A stretch of 64,000 nt of DNA from Pyrus communis. Its lineage: Eukaryota; Streptophyta; Magnoliopsida; Rosales; Rosaceae. Each line of letters starts with the position of its first letter. Positions within the stretch are counted from its first letter, which is position 1. Under the pieces are notes generated by a model, which was given only the letters and a program-made list of their open reading frames with translations, had not been told where the DNA came from and did not search any database. The stretch lies in contig NC_084817.1 of assembly GCF_963583255.1 (NCBI RefSeq), positions 7,198,121 to 7,262,120 of the forward strand. Reading direction: 5' to 3'. The position numbers were made by a program, and so were the translations under genes. Shown here piece by piece: positions 25,010 to 36,718 of the stretch.

Positions 25010-25741
25010 ATGGAAGCGATGAATATGTGCTCGTCATCTACTTCGTCTTCCGGCGCTTCCTCGTCTGAGTCTTCCCTCCCGAGAAATCCCAACAAGCCCG
25101 AACGAATCAAGGGCCCGTGGAGCGCTGAGGAGGACCGTGTCCTGACCCAGCTCGTCGACCGCTACGGGCCTAGAAACTGGTCATTAATAAGCGGGTACAT
25201 AAAGGGCCGGTCCGGGAAGTCGTGCAGGCTCAGGTGGTGCAACCAGCTGAGCCCCAGCGTCCAGCACCGACCCTTCTCTCAGGCCGAGGACGAGACCATC
25301 TTGGCCGCACACGCTCGGTTCGGAAACAGGTGGGCCACCATTGCCCGCCTGCTTCCGGGTCGAACTGACAACGCGGTGAAAAATCACTGGAACTCGACGT
25401 TGAAGCGGAGGGTCATGGGAGATCAACTAACGGAGGGTGGTAGTATTGGGGGCGGCGGCGGCGTCGGCAATGTGGGTAGTAATGAGGGGATGAGCACGAG
25501 TTCGGTTTCCGGATCTTTGGCCAATGGGTCGATGGAGTTTGACCCGTTGACGGAGTTGACTTTGGCACCGCCGGGGATTGGTAGCGGAAGCGGCGGGGCG
25601 ATGGTGGGCGAGCAGCAGAGGAATAATGAGAGTGTGCCGTCGGGGTTTTGGGACTCGATGAGGGATGTGATCGCTAGGGAGGTTAGAGATTACGTGGCGA
25701 CAACATTTTCAGAGCCTTCGGAGCTTCATAGATTAAATTAA
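25010..25741 (+). CDS. R2R3-MYB transcription factor, subgroup 22-like (MYB44/70/73/77 group)
   Basis: Intronless gene of 243 codons. I chose the ATG at 25010 (TTCCATGGAAGCG): the open frame extends upstream only through the CT-rich 5' UTR. After a Ser-rich N-terminus of about 30 residues comes an R2 repeat starting KGPWSAEED with Trp at three regular positions (GPW, NWS, LRW), then R3 starting RPFSQAEDE (Phe replaces the first Trp, then RWATIA and [10 protein letters not shown]). The recognition helices [13 protein letters not shown] and [16 protein letters not shown] match subgroup 22. The C-terminus has a Gly-rich linker, [12 protein letters not shown] (the region where subgroup 22 has its LxLxL-type motif) and a final helix [17 protein letters not shown], also typical. 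The TGLYMSP motif of MYB44 is absent and the C-terminus is short. The product is a nuclear DNA-binding regulator; stress or hormone roles are known for the subgroup, not shown here. Confidence 0.93.
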   Translation: MEAMNMCSSSTSSSGASSSESSLPRNPNKPERIKGPWSAEEDRVLTQLVDRYGPRNWSLISGYIKGRSGKSCRLRWCNQLSPSVQHRPFSQAEDETILAAHARFGNRWATIARLLPGRTDNAVKNHWNSTLKRRVMGDQLTEGGSIGGGGGVGNVGSNEGMSTSSVSGSLANGSMEFDPLTELTLAPPGIGSGSGGAMVGEQQRNNESVPSGFWDSMRDVIAREVRDYVATTFSEPSELHRLN

Positions 25742-26580
25742 TCATGCTTTTAATTTTCTGATTATGTTTTTGTTAATATGTTGGCTTCGATTAATTCTCA
25801 GAGGCAGAAAATGTGAGATTTTCGAATGAATATAATTTTAAAAAATATTTGAAATTATGAAATTGTAGTTCTGTTGAAAGTGGTGTTTCCAGCCTGTCAC
25901 CAACGAACAAGTGGAAACTGAATGGAAAAGACAACAAGTGGAGGATGTTAATATAAAAATTCTGTTCACTGACATATGATGTTGTTGAGATGATTTAAAA
26001 TACTGGCAAGTAGATTTTAGAATATCTCGTTTCGTCATACTTATCGTAAATCAACTTTGTGCCGAATGTGTTTGCTTGTGTGGATCATTCTTCTTGTCTA
26101 TGAAGCTTTGGTGGAATCTTCCTATTGAGGCGAGATCAACTTGGTTTTGAGATTTTCATAATTTTAGATGCCCGATGGATTTTTTTGTTGTAATTCAGTT
26201 ATTTTTTTTAAAGTGTTGATCAAATCGTTCAGACAATTAATTTTGCATGTTGTACATGTTCCTATGACAATTTTTCAAAAATTTGAGATTGTTTGTCGCA
26301 GGAACACGTAATGGCATAAAAAACATTGTGTGAGCGGTGAATTAATCATGTAATATATGTTCGTATACCAGTTTTGCGGTGACTAATTTGGTATGAGTGG
26401 GAATTTAGGTATAAATATGGAACAGAAGTTAGCATAATATATTAACAGTTTTTTTTGGTAGCTAATGAAATTCCAGCTGCTGAGAGAATATAATTAGTTT
26501 ATAGCATGTTGTGTTCATCCATTGAATTGACACACGGAAGAAAAGTTAGGATAAGAATGTATTATTATGCAATACCAACG
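25742..26580. other. 3' flank of the MYB gene, intergenic
   Basis: AT-rich 3' UTR and spacer. No gene, RNA or complete repeat was recognised. Confidence 0.4.
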
Positions 26581-26589
26581 AACGCTAAC

Positions 26590-26808
26590 GGCTAATTACC
26601 ACATAGTGGTTCAGTGGTTGAAGATGAGTTTTAAGCCTGTATTATATACAATACGTATTAGGTTTGATTACTGCCGCTGGAAAAGCATACATGGTGGCCA
26701 TGAGAGGCTACAATGTCTCTGTAAGTCTTCTCTGTCCCGGAAGGGTAGAATGTCATGGAGAAACCACCAGTTGATATTTTTTTTTTAAGAAAAAAAAATG
26801 CTAACAAC
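26590..26808 (+). mobile_element. tRNA-derived SINE (family 2)
   Basis: An A-box-like TAGTGGTTCAGTGGTTG is followed by a B-box-like TAGGTTTGATTAC about 45 bp downstream, then a body with GAGAGGCTACAATGTCTCTG and a 3' end of T-rich then A-rich sequence (26778-26800). This is the architecture of a tRNA-derived SINE on the plus strand. Edges are approximate. Confidence 0.6.
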
Positions 26809-26817
26809 TTACTTTAA

Positions 26818-26988
26818 ATTTTTTTTTTTTTTTTAACATAATAATATCATCTACATTAAAGGGTTAAGCCTCACAATGAGTTAGTAATAATATGATTCAA
26901 ATTTTTCTTTGGCGATAATTGAATTTAAGACCTCTCACTTAATTACCGATAAAACAAAATATCATTAGAACGTAATACTAAGTGTGAC
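26818..26988 (-). mobile_element. tRNA-derived SINE (family 1)
   Basis: This is a diverged copy of the element at 20168-20338: an A tail (T run 26819-26834), then on the plus strand the shared TATCATCTACATTAAAGGG and AAGACCTCTCACTT blocks, ending near AATACTAAGTG. It lies directly next to the family 2 SINE on its left, and the two point toward each other. Confidence 0.75.
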
Positions 26989-28590
26989 CAACTTCGTACC
27001 TGAATATTGATGGGAAAATGAGCATATTATTTGTTACATCTTAATTAATAAATAAATTGGGTAAAGATTTACATCATTTATTTATCTTCAGTCATACATG
27101 AGTGGAGAAAATTGGTTGAAAATATCAATTACGTAATTTGGCCTTTCTAATTAGCAAGAAAATATGATGGTAACTAGATTTTTTCTAGATAACGAGAATA
27201 AAGTCTCGCCTCCTACTCCGGATACATTCTGGTTGGTGTGCATGCACCAAAATTAATAACACGCAATTCTGGTTGCCCGGATCAGTTCCACAACTCGTGC
27301 AACCATTAAATCAATACAAATGACCTGAGAACCGAGGATTTTTTTCTTCAAGAGTTGAGATTTGTACCATTCAGAATCAAACTGCAATATGTTTCATGTT
27401 TCCAAATAAAACAAATTCAAACTCTTTGAAAAACGATTTAACACCCACCACCACTGACTTTAATATATTTGAAACCCAAGTACGAAAGGACTTTTTCACC
27501 ATCTTTTCTTCCACCGGAGGAAAAGCTAACAAAGCATACGTACGATCCAATAGCGGCACCCTGTTTTGGTGCGGTGTGATGGGAAAACAAACTGTCATCG
27601 CATTGAAAAGTCGTGTTCCCCACTTCTGCCTCTACAGAAGCACTTTCGGATTTGTATAAGCAATTCATGCATGCATGGTCTGCATGTTTTAAATGTGTAT
27701 GCCAAACCTCCATCGTAGAAAAGGCTTTCTTGAATGTGACGTGTGTCATGTGACTAAAAGAAATTGTTACAAAAGTTTCTGGACTGTAAAAAAGGCCCAT
27801 AAGACCATAAGCCTAACTACAATACGAGGTAGCCCGTCAGAAAGCATACGAGACAACGATACAGAAGGCCCACCCATTATGAGAGACTGTCGGATGCGAT
27901 TAGGGTTGTAAATCGATTAGAAACAATTCGAGTTAGTATTCGACTCGGTTCGTATTCGAATCGTCGAAGCTTAACTCATCATAGAAACAAACCAAGTCTG
28001 GTTTGACTGGATTAAGAAGCAAGTCAGATTTGAACATTAGTATTTTATAACAATTATAGTATGGAGCCTCGCAATGCAAACGAGGCTAGGATGCATGAGT
28101 CCCAACCATAACGAGAGAGTGCCGGATACAGACAGTTCAACTTCTACATAGAAATCTCATATTGCGTAATGCTTGGAGGACCATATATGTTAAATATGAA
28201 CTAATCATTTAGACCAGAGTTAATGTGATATGATTCAGATTTACAGTCTGACAACATAAACATCTGAAAGATTCAAATAGTCTAGCTAGCTAGAGAACAT
28301 TTTCCATGAGCTGAACTTTTCTTTTTCTGTTTTGTTTTACTAGAACGTAAGATAAATTTCAAACAAACTAAATCATCTTTATTGCGAAAATGAAAATCAA
28401 CAAACAAAGACAGATTTATCAAACAAATTTCCACCTACAAGTATCATTGGGGAAATTTTTTATTTTTACTCAAAACCCTCCAGAATTATTGAACTACATG
28501 GTATCAATCTGGTTATGTATGTGTATAATGTATTTGGTTTGCCGTCTCTTCTTCCGGGAAGTTTTATTTGTGTGCTTTCAAACTCTGGGT
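26989..28590. other. Intergenic region 3' of the phytocyanin gene
   Basis: No recognisable gene. A minus-strand open frame at 27438-27800 is 120 codons long but without a known domain. A TTCGAATCG-rich patch near 27910-27980 resembles common dispersed plant repeats. Confidence 0.4.
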
Positions 28591-29292
28591 TTAATTATTC
28601 CAACGTGGCAGTGGAACGGCAAAGAACTTCATCAGCCCATCCTTGCAGTTCTTGCCATCTTTTTCACCACTGGCAAAGTAATATGGCCTCCACTGAGTCA
28701 GCTCCACCTTGAAGCCGTCGCCACCTCCCTGCATCTGACTCGCCAGCAGCTTGGCTTTGCTGAAGTCGCAAGTGATGTAGCTCCCCAGGTTCGGCAGTTG
28801 GTATACGCTGTAGCCGGAGTTCCCATCGCTCGGTGGATCGTACTTGAACACTGCAAAAGTTAAACCAAGAGCATACACATAAGCATAAATAGTTGACGTA
28901 CGTATGCATGCATGGAATAATATCGAGCTATGGAATGGACATCTGGATGTCCAACTAACTGTCTGTATTGTCATTGATAATGTGTCGATATCGTTGTCAC
29001 AAACCAAACAAACTGCCATGTTGATAATGTTATCATGCAATATAAATATAACCATGTCTATTGAAATTCAAGAAGGGATGTCATGCACAGAGAATTTTGA
29101 TGTTAAAGGATACTAACCTAGTTGGTCATTTATGTAAAAGGGACTGTTTTGGAGAGCCCAGTCAGTGTAGTTGTAGCCAAAACGCCAGCCTTCAGACCCT
29201 CCAACGACGACGGTTCTGGCCTCAGTCACTGCCAACAGAGAGGCAGCAGCTAGGAGGAGGATGAACCCTTGTGCATTAGAACTCAAAGCCAT
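28591..29292 (-). CDS. Phytocyanin-like (cupredoxin) secreted protein with degenerate copper site
   Basis: Two exons: 29118-29292 and 28591-28850. The donor is G|GTTAGT, the acceptor TTTTGCAG, and 175 + 260 nt keep frame to give 144 residues. Residues 1-24 form a signal peptide (hydrophobic FILLLAASLLAV). The mature part follows the plastocyanin-like fold: VVVGGSEGWRFGYNYTDWA, FYINDQLVFKYD, the first conserved Cys in YITCDF, and the second in DGKNCKDGLMKFFAV. Two Cys for the disulfide are present. The usual histidine ligands are absent: the first position (normally H-N-V) reads GYSVYQ, and the GHC motif is KNC. A type 1 copper centre is therefore unlikely. There is no C-terminal hydrophobic GPI signal and no Pro/Ser-rich tail. 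It is probably an extracellular protein of the early-nodulin-like or uncharacterised cupredoxin group. Confidence 0.9.
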
Positions 29293-29379
29293 TGTTGCTC
29301 CACTAGTAATGTCCTTGTAAAAAATCTATGCGCTTGAATGTGTGAGAAGGTGATGAGAAAACATGAGAGGGTTATGGGG

Positions 29380-29387
29380 TTTATATA
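29380..29387 (-). promoter_or_regulatory. TATA box of the phytocyanin gene
   Basis: On the minus strand CTATATAAACCCC lies about 90 bp upstream of the ATG at 29292, in a normal position. Confidence 0.6.
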
Positions 29388-29392
29388 GGAAA

Positions 29393-31263
29393 TAAAAGGT
29401 GATTAGATTTTCCTGTTTCTCTTTAGTTGGTAAAAATTTGAGGCTTTTGATTCAATTAATTCAACATTTTCACAATTTTCAGATTTTCCAGAAGCTGAAT
29501 TTCAAAACCCTTTTCTCATTCGGTAATTACTGAATTGCCAACCTTCATATTACAGCATAACTTTACTCATTAGTTGATTGTGCGACAACAGGACCGGTAA
29601 ACTGGAGGGGTAAAAGAGTGAAACTGATTGGTTGACAAGTGATTTGGTCGTCGTAAATTTGGTAATTATCCATTAGGAGCAAGAATTTCATGTAATTGCA
29701 ATGATTAGTGGCGCATTAACAATTCAGAGGTCAGCTACGGCAACGGAGAGTAGGTGTGGGACCGTGGGTTTGTTTACAGACGAGGGTACAAGGGTCAACA
29801 TTTTAACCGTAAATATAGACGGATTCTCTTATCCAACGAGGTCTTAATTTCAATGGTTTATTGTCAAATAATCACTTGTAATGTATTTAGAAATTCCATT
29901 ACATCTCTAATGGACGATTTCCACATGTTAAGTTGGTAACACGAGAGAAGCTCTGATCCAAATGGCGAATCAAAATCGCGCATTGTTTTAATTATCAACT
30001 AAGGTAGACAGAAATCATAAATTTGTTTGTTAGTCATCCATATACATCAAATAAATGAAACAGTTCATCTTGATGATATTACTCGTTACCAAAAGATCGA
30101 TTTGTGTTATATAAAAATCACTAAACAGTCTCCAATTTAATTCAAATTGTGCAGGAATGATATCTTATTAATAATAAAAGAAACTAAATATGACCTTTGT
30201 AAGAATAAAATATATTAATCATAACTAGGTCAACAATAGGTGCACCCATGACTAACACGAGTAGACAAAAGTACCATCCATATTCCATATTCTTAAAATA
30301 TATACTAACTGAAACTTTTCTCCCTCTAGGACCCTAACATAACGCATCAGGTACAAGTATTGTCCACATTTTTAAAATCTCAATCATCCAAAAATTCTTC
30401 CTGCAAATCCTAATGATGATCGTTAAGTGTAAGTATGAGTGACTGGTCGACTAGCTGTATTGCTTGTCAACCCGTCCACTCACACCAACACACATGATGC
30501 GCACCATTGGGGTTTGCAGAGGAGACCTATCTTGTAAACTAATGCTACATTTTCAAAAGTGGTCGTTGTGTCTTACTGATCACAATAACTTCAGCAGCTA
30601 GCAGAGCAGCTGGATACTATCGTTGACTGAATTGGTGGGAAATGGCTAGAAATTCAAAAATCCCACATACTATAACAAGCTTAAAAGTCCCAGAACCCAT
30701 CGTTTACAACTTCCAGAAGTAATGTTAAATCTCCAGAATATTAAGTGGTGGTAAATTTGTTTCTTTGCTTTCAGTTTAGTTGCAGACAAAAGTACAACCA
30801 GTTCTACAGGATTTGCCACTTCAAAAAAAATTACTAATCTAAACTGCGAGGAACGAGATTGAAGTAATGGGCGTAGGATGGAGCAAATCTGACCTACAAT
30901 TACTTTTTTTGTTAAATGATTTGATTTGATCAAAAGATAAAAAAAGGCAATTGCTTAAGGGAAAAACTTGAATCATTATTTTAAATGCAAATCACAGTAT
31001 GTAGCTTAGCTGAATTTAACTCCTTTTCCTTTTCAACTAAACAAAGTTAGAGAGGCAATTCAAAAATTCAATAAGAAGTCTCCCAAATTCATTTCCATCC
31101 TCCCAGAATCAATGACACCAACATCACAAAATGTACGCCTTCCCTGAGCTAACAATGTACCCAACAACATAGAACAGAAGAACATCAAAGATTAAAAATT
31201 TTAAAAATACAAATAATAGGAAAGTTGTTACTAAAACCAAATCCAAAACCCAATACCCAGAAA
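29393..31263. other. Intergenic region
   Basis: AT-rich spacer without recognisable genes or complete repeats. The right end includes the 3' UTR of the membrane-protein gene at 31264. Confidence 0.4.
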
Positions 31264-31626
31264 TCAAACATTTGCAGTTTGTGGGGGTTGAACCTCAGAT
31301 TCTTGCTGGGTTTGTGCTGGGTTTGCAGTTGGAGTGGAAGTGGCAGACACAATAGGCCTTGGAATCTGAGTGCTGATTCTTCCATCAATGCAGGATGAAC
31401 ATTTCGCTTCTGCCCAGCTCTCCAAATCGTAATGTCCGTACCCCAAAATACTCATCCCAGAGCAGAGCCTTCCAATCACAGCAGCAACCAGACCCAAAAG
31501 TGCAACCACCACAAGAACAGCAACAACTGCTCCAATGGAGCCATGAGGTGTGTGGGAACTGTTGGTGTTTTGCTGCAGCACAAAGTCTGGTGGAGATTGC
31601 TGGGTCTGATCCAATTGCCTTGACAT
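31264..31626 (-). CDS. Small single-pass membrane protein, unknown function
   Basis: Single-exon gene of 120 codons, ATG at 31624-31626. Residues 1-28 are hydrophilic (Gln/Ser/Thr-rich). Residues 30-52 or so form one strong transmembrane segment (SIGAVVAVLVVVALLGLVAA). Next come GRLCSG, then GYGHYDLESWAEAKCSSCID, a Cys-containing block that looks conserved, and a Pro/Thr/Gln-rich tail. I recall similar small membrane proteins in other dicots, but no function is known to me. Codon use, a clean start and a well-formed membrane helix argue that the gene is real. The overlapping plus-strand frames at 31395-31712 are shadows. Confidence 0.72.
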   Translation of the reverse strand: MSRQLDQTQQSPPDFVLQQNTNSSHTPHGSIGAVVAVLVVVALLGLVAAVIGRLCSGMSILGYGHYDLESWAEAKCSSCIDGRISTQIPRPIVSATSTPTANPAQTQQESEVQPPQTANV

Positions 31627-33134
31627 TTTTCAGGCTGACCCAGATGAGGGAAATGCTGGGATTTCTTCTCCTTTGTGCCTTGAAATGCTCCCCAAATGCT
31701 GCAAAAGTCTGAAGCTTTTTTGTGAGTTGCTCAAGAAATCAGAATAGGTTTAGGGTTTTGTGGCCTATGGTGGGTAATGCATGGTTTCCTTTTTGGAATT
31801 TGGTTCTTGGGAGGGTGGATTTATTCACTTGTTTGGAAGAATAGGCCAGAAGTAGAGTTTATTCTCCTATAGAGAGAGAGTGTGGACTCCCTGAAGAGAG
31901 AGAGATTGTAAACTTACAAGATTCTGTTGAAGCATTTAGATATCGTGAACATTCTCATCAATTGATTTTTTATTTTACCCCTTTTGAGAGAAGAAATTTT
32001 TGGTAAGGTTGTCTAATTGGAACAGTTTGTATCTAGTGAAATCAATGTTGGGTTAAGTAGCACCAAAATATCGGGGATCTTGTGTTTGTGAGAATTTCTT
32101 ATGGGTGACGTGGTTCAGGTTCCATAATAAATATTGATGATTCTATGTTTGTGAGAGTTCTCTTGGATGACATGGCCCAGATTCTTTACGCAAATTCTCT
32201 AGCAGAGATAAGGGAAACTTCGATAACAACTGTCTTATAGAGAGAAATGTGGTGAATCACACTTGTATTTTTTTATTTTTTTTATATAACGATATATTAC
32301 ACTAAAGGGATGGAAGAATATATTAGTTGCGAAATCGTAATTTCCGATATTTAAACTTAAGATCTCTCATTTAGGCCATCTCCAGTCATATAGGGCTAAA
32401 TCCAACCCTTGGCTATGTTTTATTCGCCTTCATATTTTGTTACTTCTGGGTCAAATTTAGTGCTCTCTTAGACTACTCCTTGCGTTGAGGCCAAACTTAG
32501 CTTTGATTCTTAACTCCTACTTCCATCATATTTTCTAAATTGATGTTCCAATATCTTCTTGTCATTTCTTTTACCTTGATTCCTTTTAGCCCGTTGATTA
32601 GAGATTGCTTTTGTCAAATTTAGTGCTAAATGTGGCCTGTAATCTTTGGCTGAAGATAACTTTAGAAGTGAATAAAAATACGATTAGATTGTAGTACAAT
32701 TGTGTTAATTAAGCAGCGTAACTATCCTCGGCAACATGAGAATTCCCACAAATCCCTTGAAAATTCGAACCCCAAGCATCCGTAAGAGACTCCAACCCTT
32801 TTTCCATTAATTTTGATAGTACTGAGATTTGCTGTTTTTGATATATTGTATATAATCGTGAATGTCCAAAGAAATAAGGTGTTTAAAAATAAAAATTAGG
32901 GGCACAAAGAATCAGTCATTTTTCAATTAGAGGAACCGAAGGGGGAAAAAAGGACAAAAGCAAAGTAAAAAGTAACCGGAAAAGTTGGAATCTTGGAAGC
33001 GTAAAAACACTTTCCAAGAGAAGCACTTCGGAAAAACGTCATTGTGCCTTTTCAGCTCATTTTCTGTCATCGTATGAAGAAATCATGCTAACAATCTTTA
33101 GAATTTCAAAGTTGAAAACCCTCTCAACATAAAG
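31627..33134. other. Intergenic region with a truncated SINE
   Basis: The left part is promoter/5' UTR of the membrane-protein gene, with GAGAGA runs near 31870-31910. About 32263-32380 is a 5'-truncated family 1 SINE (minus), recognised by GATATATTACACTAAAGGGA and AAGATCTCTCATTT. The stretch 32385-32660 resembles a MITE (GGCCATCTCCAGTCAT start, two copies of TCAAATTTAGTGCT), but its ends were not fixed. Confidence 0.5.
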
Positions 33135-33139
33135 ATTAT

Positions 33140-36100
33140 TGTTTGGCCTATTTTATCTGACAAGGGAAGGGGGCCGACGACATACAGAGAGAAAATAGAG
33201 AGAGATATGTTTGTAGGATTGTGTAAAGGAATGTGTGTTTCCTCTTACGCAGTGCCTTTATTTATAGTAATAAGAGAGAATAAATCCTTCTCCTCCAAGG
33301 AATACAAGTCCATATAGGAAAGAATAACTAGAATCAAATCTAATCTAGGATTTACACAATCACACCTAAACAAGAAGTTTATAACACTACTCAAGTAGAT
33401 TCGGCATCATGTAGAGGTTGAGGAAGTCGACTCGTTGACACTAATTATGGGAACACGTTATTCTCAATAGGGTAGGAACTTGCATAAGGAAGAAGTCTCA
33501 CAAAAAACCCTATGGCTATGGTAAAAACTCAAGTAGAGACAAAACCCATAGTCTAAGGAAAAGTGCATGAGAAATGCAAAGTCAAATGAAACGTCTACGA
33601 GACATCATCAGGGATATGATCAACCTAAGGTGGGTGCCTCGTTAAAGCCTAGTTAGGTAGTAGAAACCCAGTGGGAAAAATGCTCCTAATTGTAGGAAAA
33701 AAAAGTACATTAAGATCAAGCAAGTATATTTAGGATATTCCCCCTGAGTTTGACACAATTCCAAAGAGAACTAGCAATGTTACAACTCAGAAAGTTTATG
33801 TATACCAATTCCTTGAACAAGCTTCTAAAACGTCGCATTTGGTAGTGATTTGGTGAAGAGGTCAGCCATATTGTCTTGTAAACTAATTTGCGTGACTTCA
33901 ATCTTCTAATGCTCTTGTTGTTGATGTGAGAAGAAAAACTTCGGCACAATATACTTGGTGTTGTCTTCTTTGAAGTAACCTTTCTTAAGCTGTTCGATTC
34001 AAGCTGTGTTGTCTTCATAGATCATCGTTGGGACATCAACAACAAGGTAAAGATTGCAGGAGCTTCGAATATGGCCCACAACTGCTCTTAACCAAAAGCA
34101 TTCCCGAGTTGCTTCATGTAAGGCTAAAATTTCAGCATGGTTAGACGAAGTGGCAATTAAGGTCTGTTTAGTTGACCTCCAAGAGATTGCGGTGTCTCCA
34201 ACAGTAAAGGCATAACTCGTTTGAGAGTGCGCTTTGTGCAGATCAGATAATTATCATGTGTCGGTATAACCAATAAGGCGAGAATCGACTCGAGATGAGG
34301 GGGTGCGGCATTACTTGAGGATTCATAGGGATAGAACAAGCCCATGTCCGTAGTACCCTTAAGGTAGAGGAAAATGTCTTTAACACCAGTCCAATGTTTG
34401 CGTGTTTGTGCATTACTGTATTATGCCAAAAGATTAACAGTGAAGCGAATGAGATGTCAGATCTAGTGCATTGAGCTAAGTACAATAAAGCGCCTATCGC
34501 ACTCAGATAAGGAACTTTAGGCTCCAAATCTCTTCATCATCCTCATTTGGATGGAAATGATCTTGTTCTGCATCTAGCGATTGAAAGACCATAGGAGTAC
34601 TCGAAGGCTTCGCTTTATCCTCATTAAACCGGCATAACACCTTCTGGGTGTAATTCGTTTGATGTATTAAGAGTTCATCTGAACGGTGCTCTATCTCGAG
34701 ACCGAGACAGTATCGAGTCTTCCCTAGATCTTTCATCTCCAATTCTAACTTTAGGTGCGCAACAGTTTTCTCGAGCTCTTTATAAGTTCCGATAAGGTTC
34801 ATGTCATCGATATATACTGCAACAATCGCAAAATCAGAATGTGACTTCTTAATGAACACACAAGGGTATAGTTCGTTGTTTGCATATCCCTGACTAGTCA
34901 AATACTCACTCAGACGGTTATACCACATTCTTTGGAATTGCTTCAAACCGTAAAGTGAACGCCTCAGCCGAATTGAGAGAGTGTTTCAGGGTTTGGAAAT
35001 ATTTGATCCAATCAATGTAAGTCATTCAGGAACTTTCATATAAATTTATGTATCAAGATCCCCATAGAGATACGCAGTTACTACGTCCATTAGCTACATA
35101 CTCAGTTTTCGGAAACTACCAAATTGATAAGGTAGCGAAAAGTAATCACATCCACAAATGGGTGAATAAGTTTCGTCATAGTCAATCCCGGGGCGTTATG
35201 AGAAGCCTTGCGCAACAAGACGAGTTTTGATAAGGTAGCGAAAAGTAATCACGTCCACAAACGGATGAATAAATTTGGGCTACAGGCCCAATGCAGAAAA
35301 TGGGCTACAAGAAGGTCGGTCCCAAAGTATAAGCCCATACAGGGTGCTGATTAGGTGCAGTGGGTACAAATACACTAATGAAGTTGGGACCCGATGTATT
35401 GTAGTGCAGGGGGTGCACAACAACTGTGTAGGCTGGGTTCCACTGTAGCGGGGACATGGGGGACACCAAAAACATGGGCTGGTGTCACCGGCTTAGTCCA
35501 ACAGAGGCCAAATTGGGCTCTGTGATGCGGGCCGAGGAAAGTGTCAAAGCCTAAAAAGGTTGATACTTGCCAAGAAACAAGCCAAGCCAAAGTGGGCTTG
35601 GGTTTGCTTTGATCCAGACACCCTAACGTGAGTTGGGTGAATTTGATGGAGAGGGAGACCGGCGCCACCACTTCAGGCTGTCATGTTGTGATGCAAAAAT
35701 CACGGTGAAGGCTGTGGGTTCAACGACAACTCATAAAATCGAACGGAGAGTGAAAAACTCTCAACATTGTAAAACCCTAGAAATTTTCGATTTTAATTTC
35801 AAAGAAAAAAAAATTGAATTTCAAGCAAGAACTTCGTCGGGGACGACTTCAGGTCGTAAGAGAAGTAGCTGGAGATGGCTGGGCATGGTTCCAGGCCATA
35901 CTGGCCGATGGTTTCAAGGTGCGCGACGCCGTCTGGGCGTCGGGTCTAGGTTTTGGGCTTGAAGTCTTGGCTCCAGGGTTGGGTTCTTTGCTTGTGGGAA
36001 AAACGGGGGTGGCCCATCGACATGGATGGGTTTCAACGAAACCCTAAACAAAACCCTTTATATATTTTTTTTCTTTCAATATTAATTCAATGCATATTCA

Positions 36101-36653
36101 TATAATTTAATTTAATGCATGACCAAGTATAGGATGCAATTCAAGGCAAATATCAAATTCACATAATTCAACAATTATGGATATAATGCATACACAATTT
36201 ATGTAGAATCTAAGATTCGAAAAATGTAAAGTTGGGTTATGCATTATGGTGAATGTTCATGCTATCAAAGCTGCAAAAATATTGAGATAAAAATCGTTGT
36301 TCTGAAAAACTTGATTGCATGATGATATTGATGAACTGGTTTGATGTAGAAAGCTTCCATGTCAGATTCTTAAGCGCATCGGTATGAGTGTGCTGATAAC
36401 GTGTTGTGGCCTATTTTATCTGAAAATGGAAGGGGGCTGGCGACACCAAGAGAGAAAATAGAGAGAGATATATTTCTAGGGTTATGTAGAGGAATGTGTG
36501 TTATTCTCTCTACGCAGTGCCTTTATTTATAGTAATAAGAGAGAGAAGAAATCATTCTCCTCCAAGGAATACATGTCTATATAGGAAAAAATAACTAGAA
36601 TAAAATATAACCTAGGATTTACACAATCACATCTAAACGAGAAGTTTATAACA
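33140..36653 (-). mobile_element. Degenerate Ty1/copia retrotransposon with paired LTRs
   Basis: Two LTRs of about 250 bp lie at 33140-33386 (3' LTR) and 36402-36653 (5' LTR). On the minus strand they start TGTTATAAACTTCT and end GGCCACAACA in the 5' copy and GGCCAAACA in the 3' copy. The flanking 5-mers are both ATTAT (33135-33139 and 36654-36658), a perfect target duplication. After the 5' LTR the minus strand reads CGTTATCAGCACACTC, a primer-binding-site-like sequence. Interior reverse transcriptase remains are on the minus strand; the gag and integrase parts are missing or unrecognisable, so the 3.5-kb element is internally deleted and not autonomous. Confidence 0.9.
34157..34946 (-). pseudogene. 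Copia reverse transcriptase and downstream fragment inside the 33.1-36.7 kb element
   Basis: The minus-strand frame at 34503-34946 reads FQRMWYNRLSEYL, then VAVYIDDMNLIG (the Y-x-D-D catalytic motif of copia reverse transcriptase, here YIDD), KTRYCLGLEIEH and later PSSTPMVF. A second frame at 34243-34527 continues with YLSAIGALLYLAQCTRSDIS, the segment before RNase H. A frame change between them and the missing flanking domains mark it as broken. Confidence 0.85.
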
Positions 36654-36668
36654 ATTATTCATTTATAA

Positions 36669-36681
36669 ACACACAAACACA

Positions 36682-36713
<32 letters not shown>
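36669..36713 (+). repeat. (CA)n microsatellite next to the copia element
   Basis: CA units interrupted twice by CAAACA, then an uninterrupted run of about 15 units, a few bases right of the copia target duplication. Confidence 0.95.

Positions 36714-36718
<5 letters not shown>

Noticed and set aside
27438..27800. 120-codon minus-strand ORF in the MYB-phytocyanin spacer
   Set aside because: No recognisable domain, overlapping frames on both strands, and no promoter or splice evidence.
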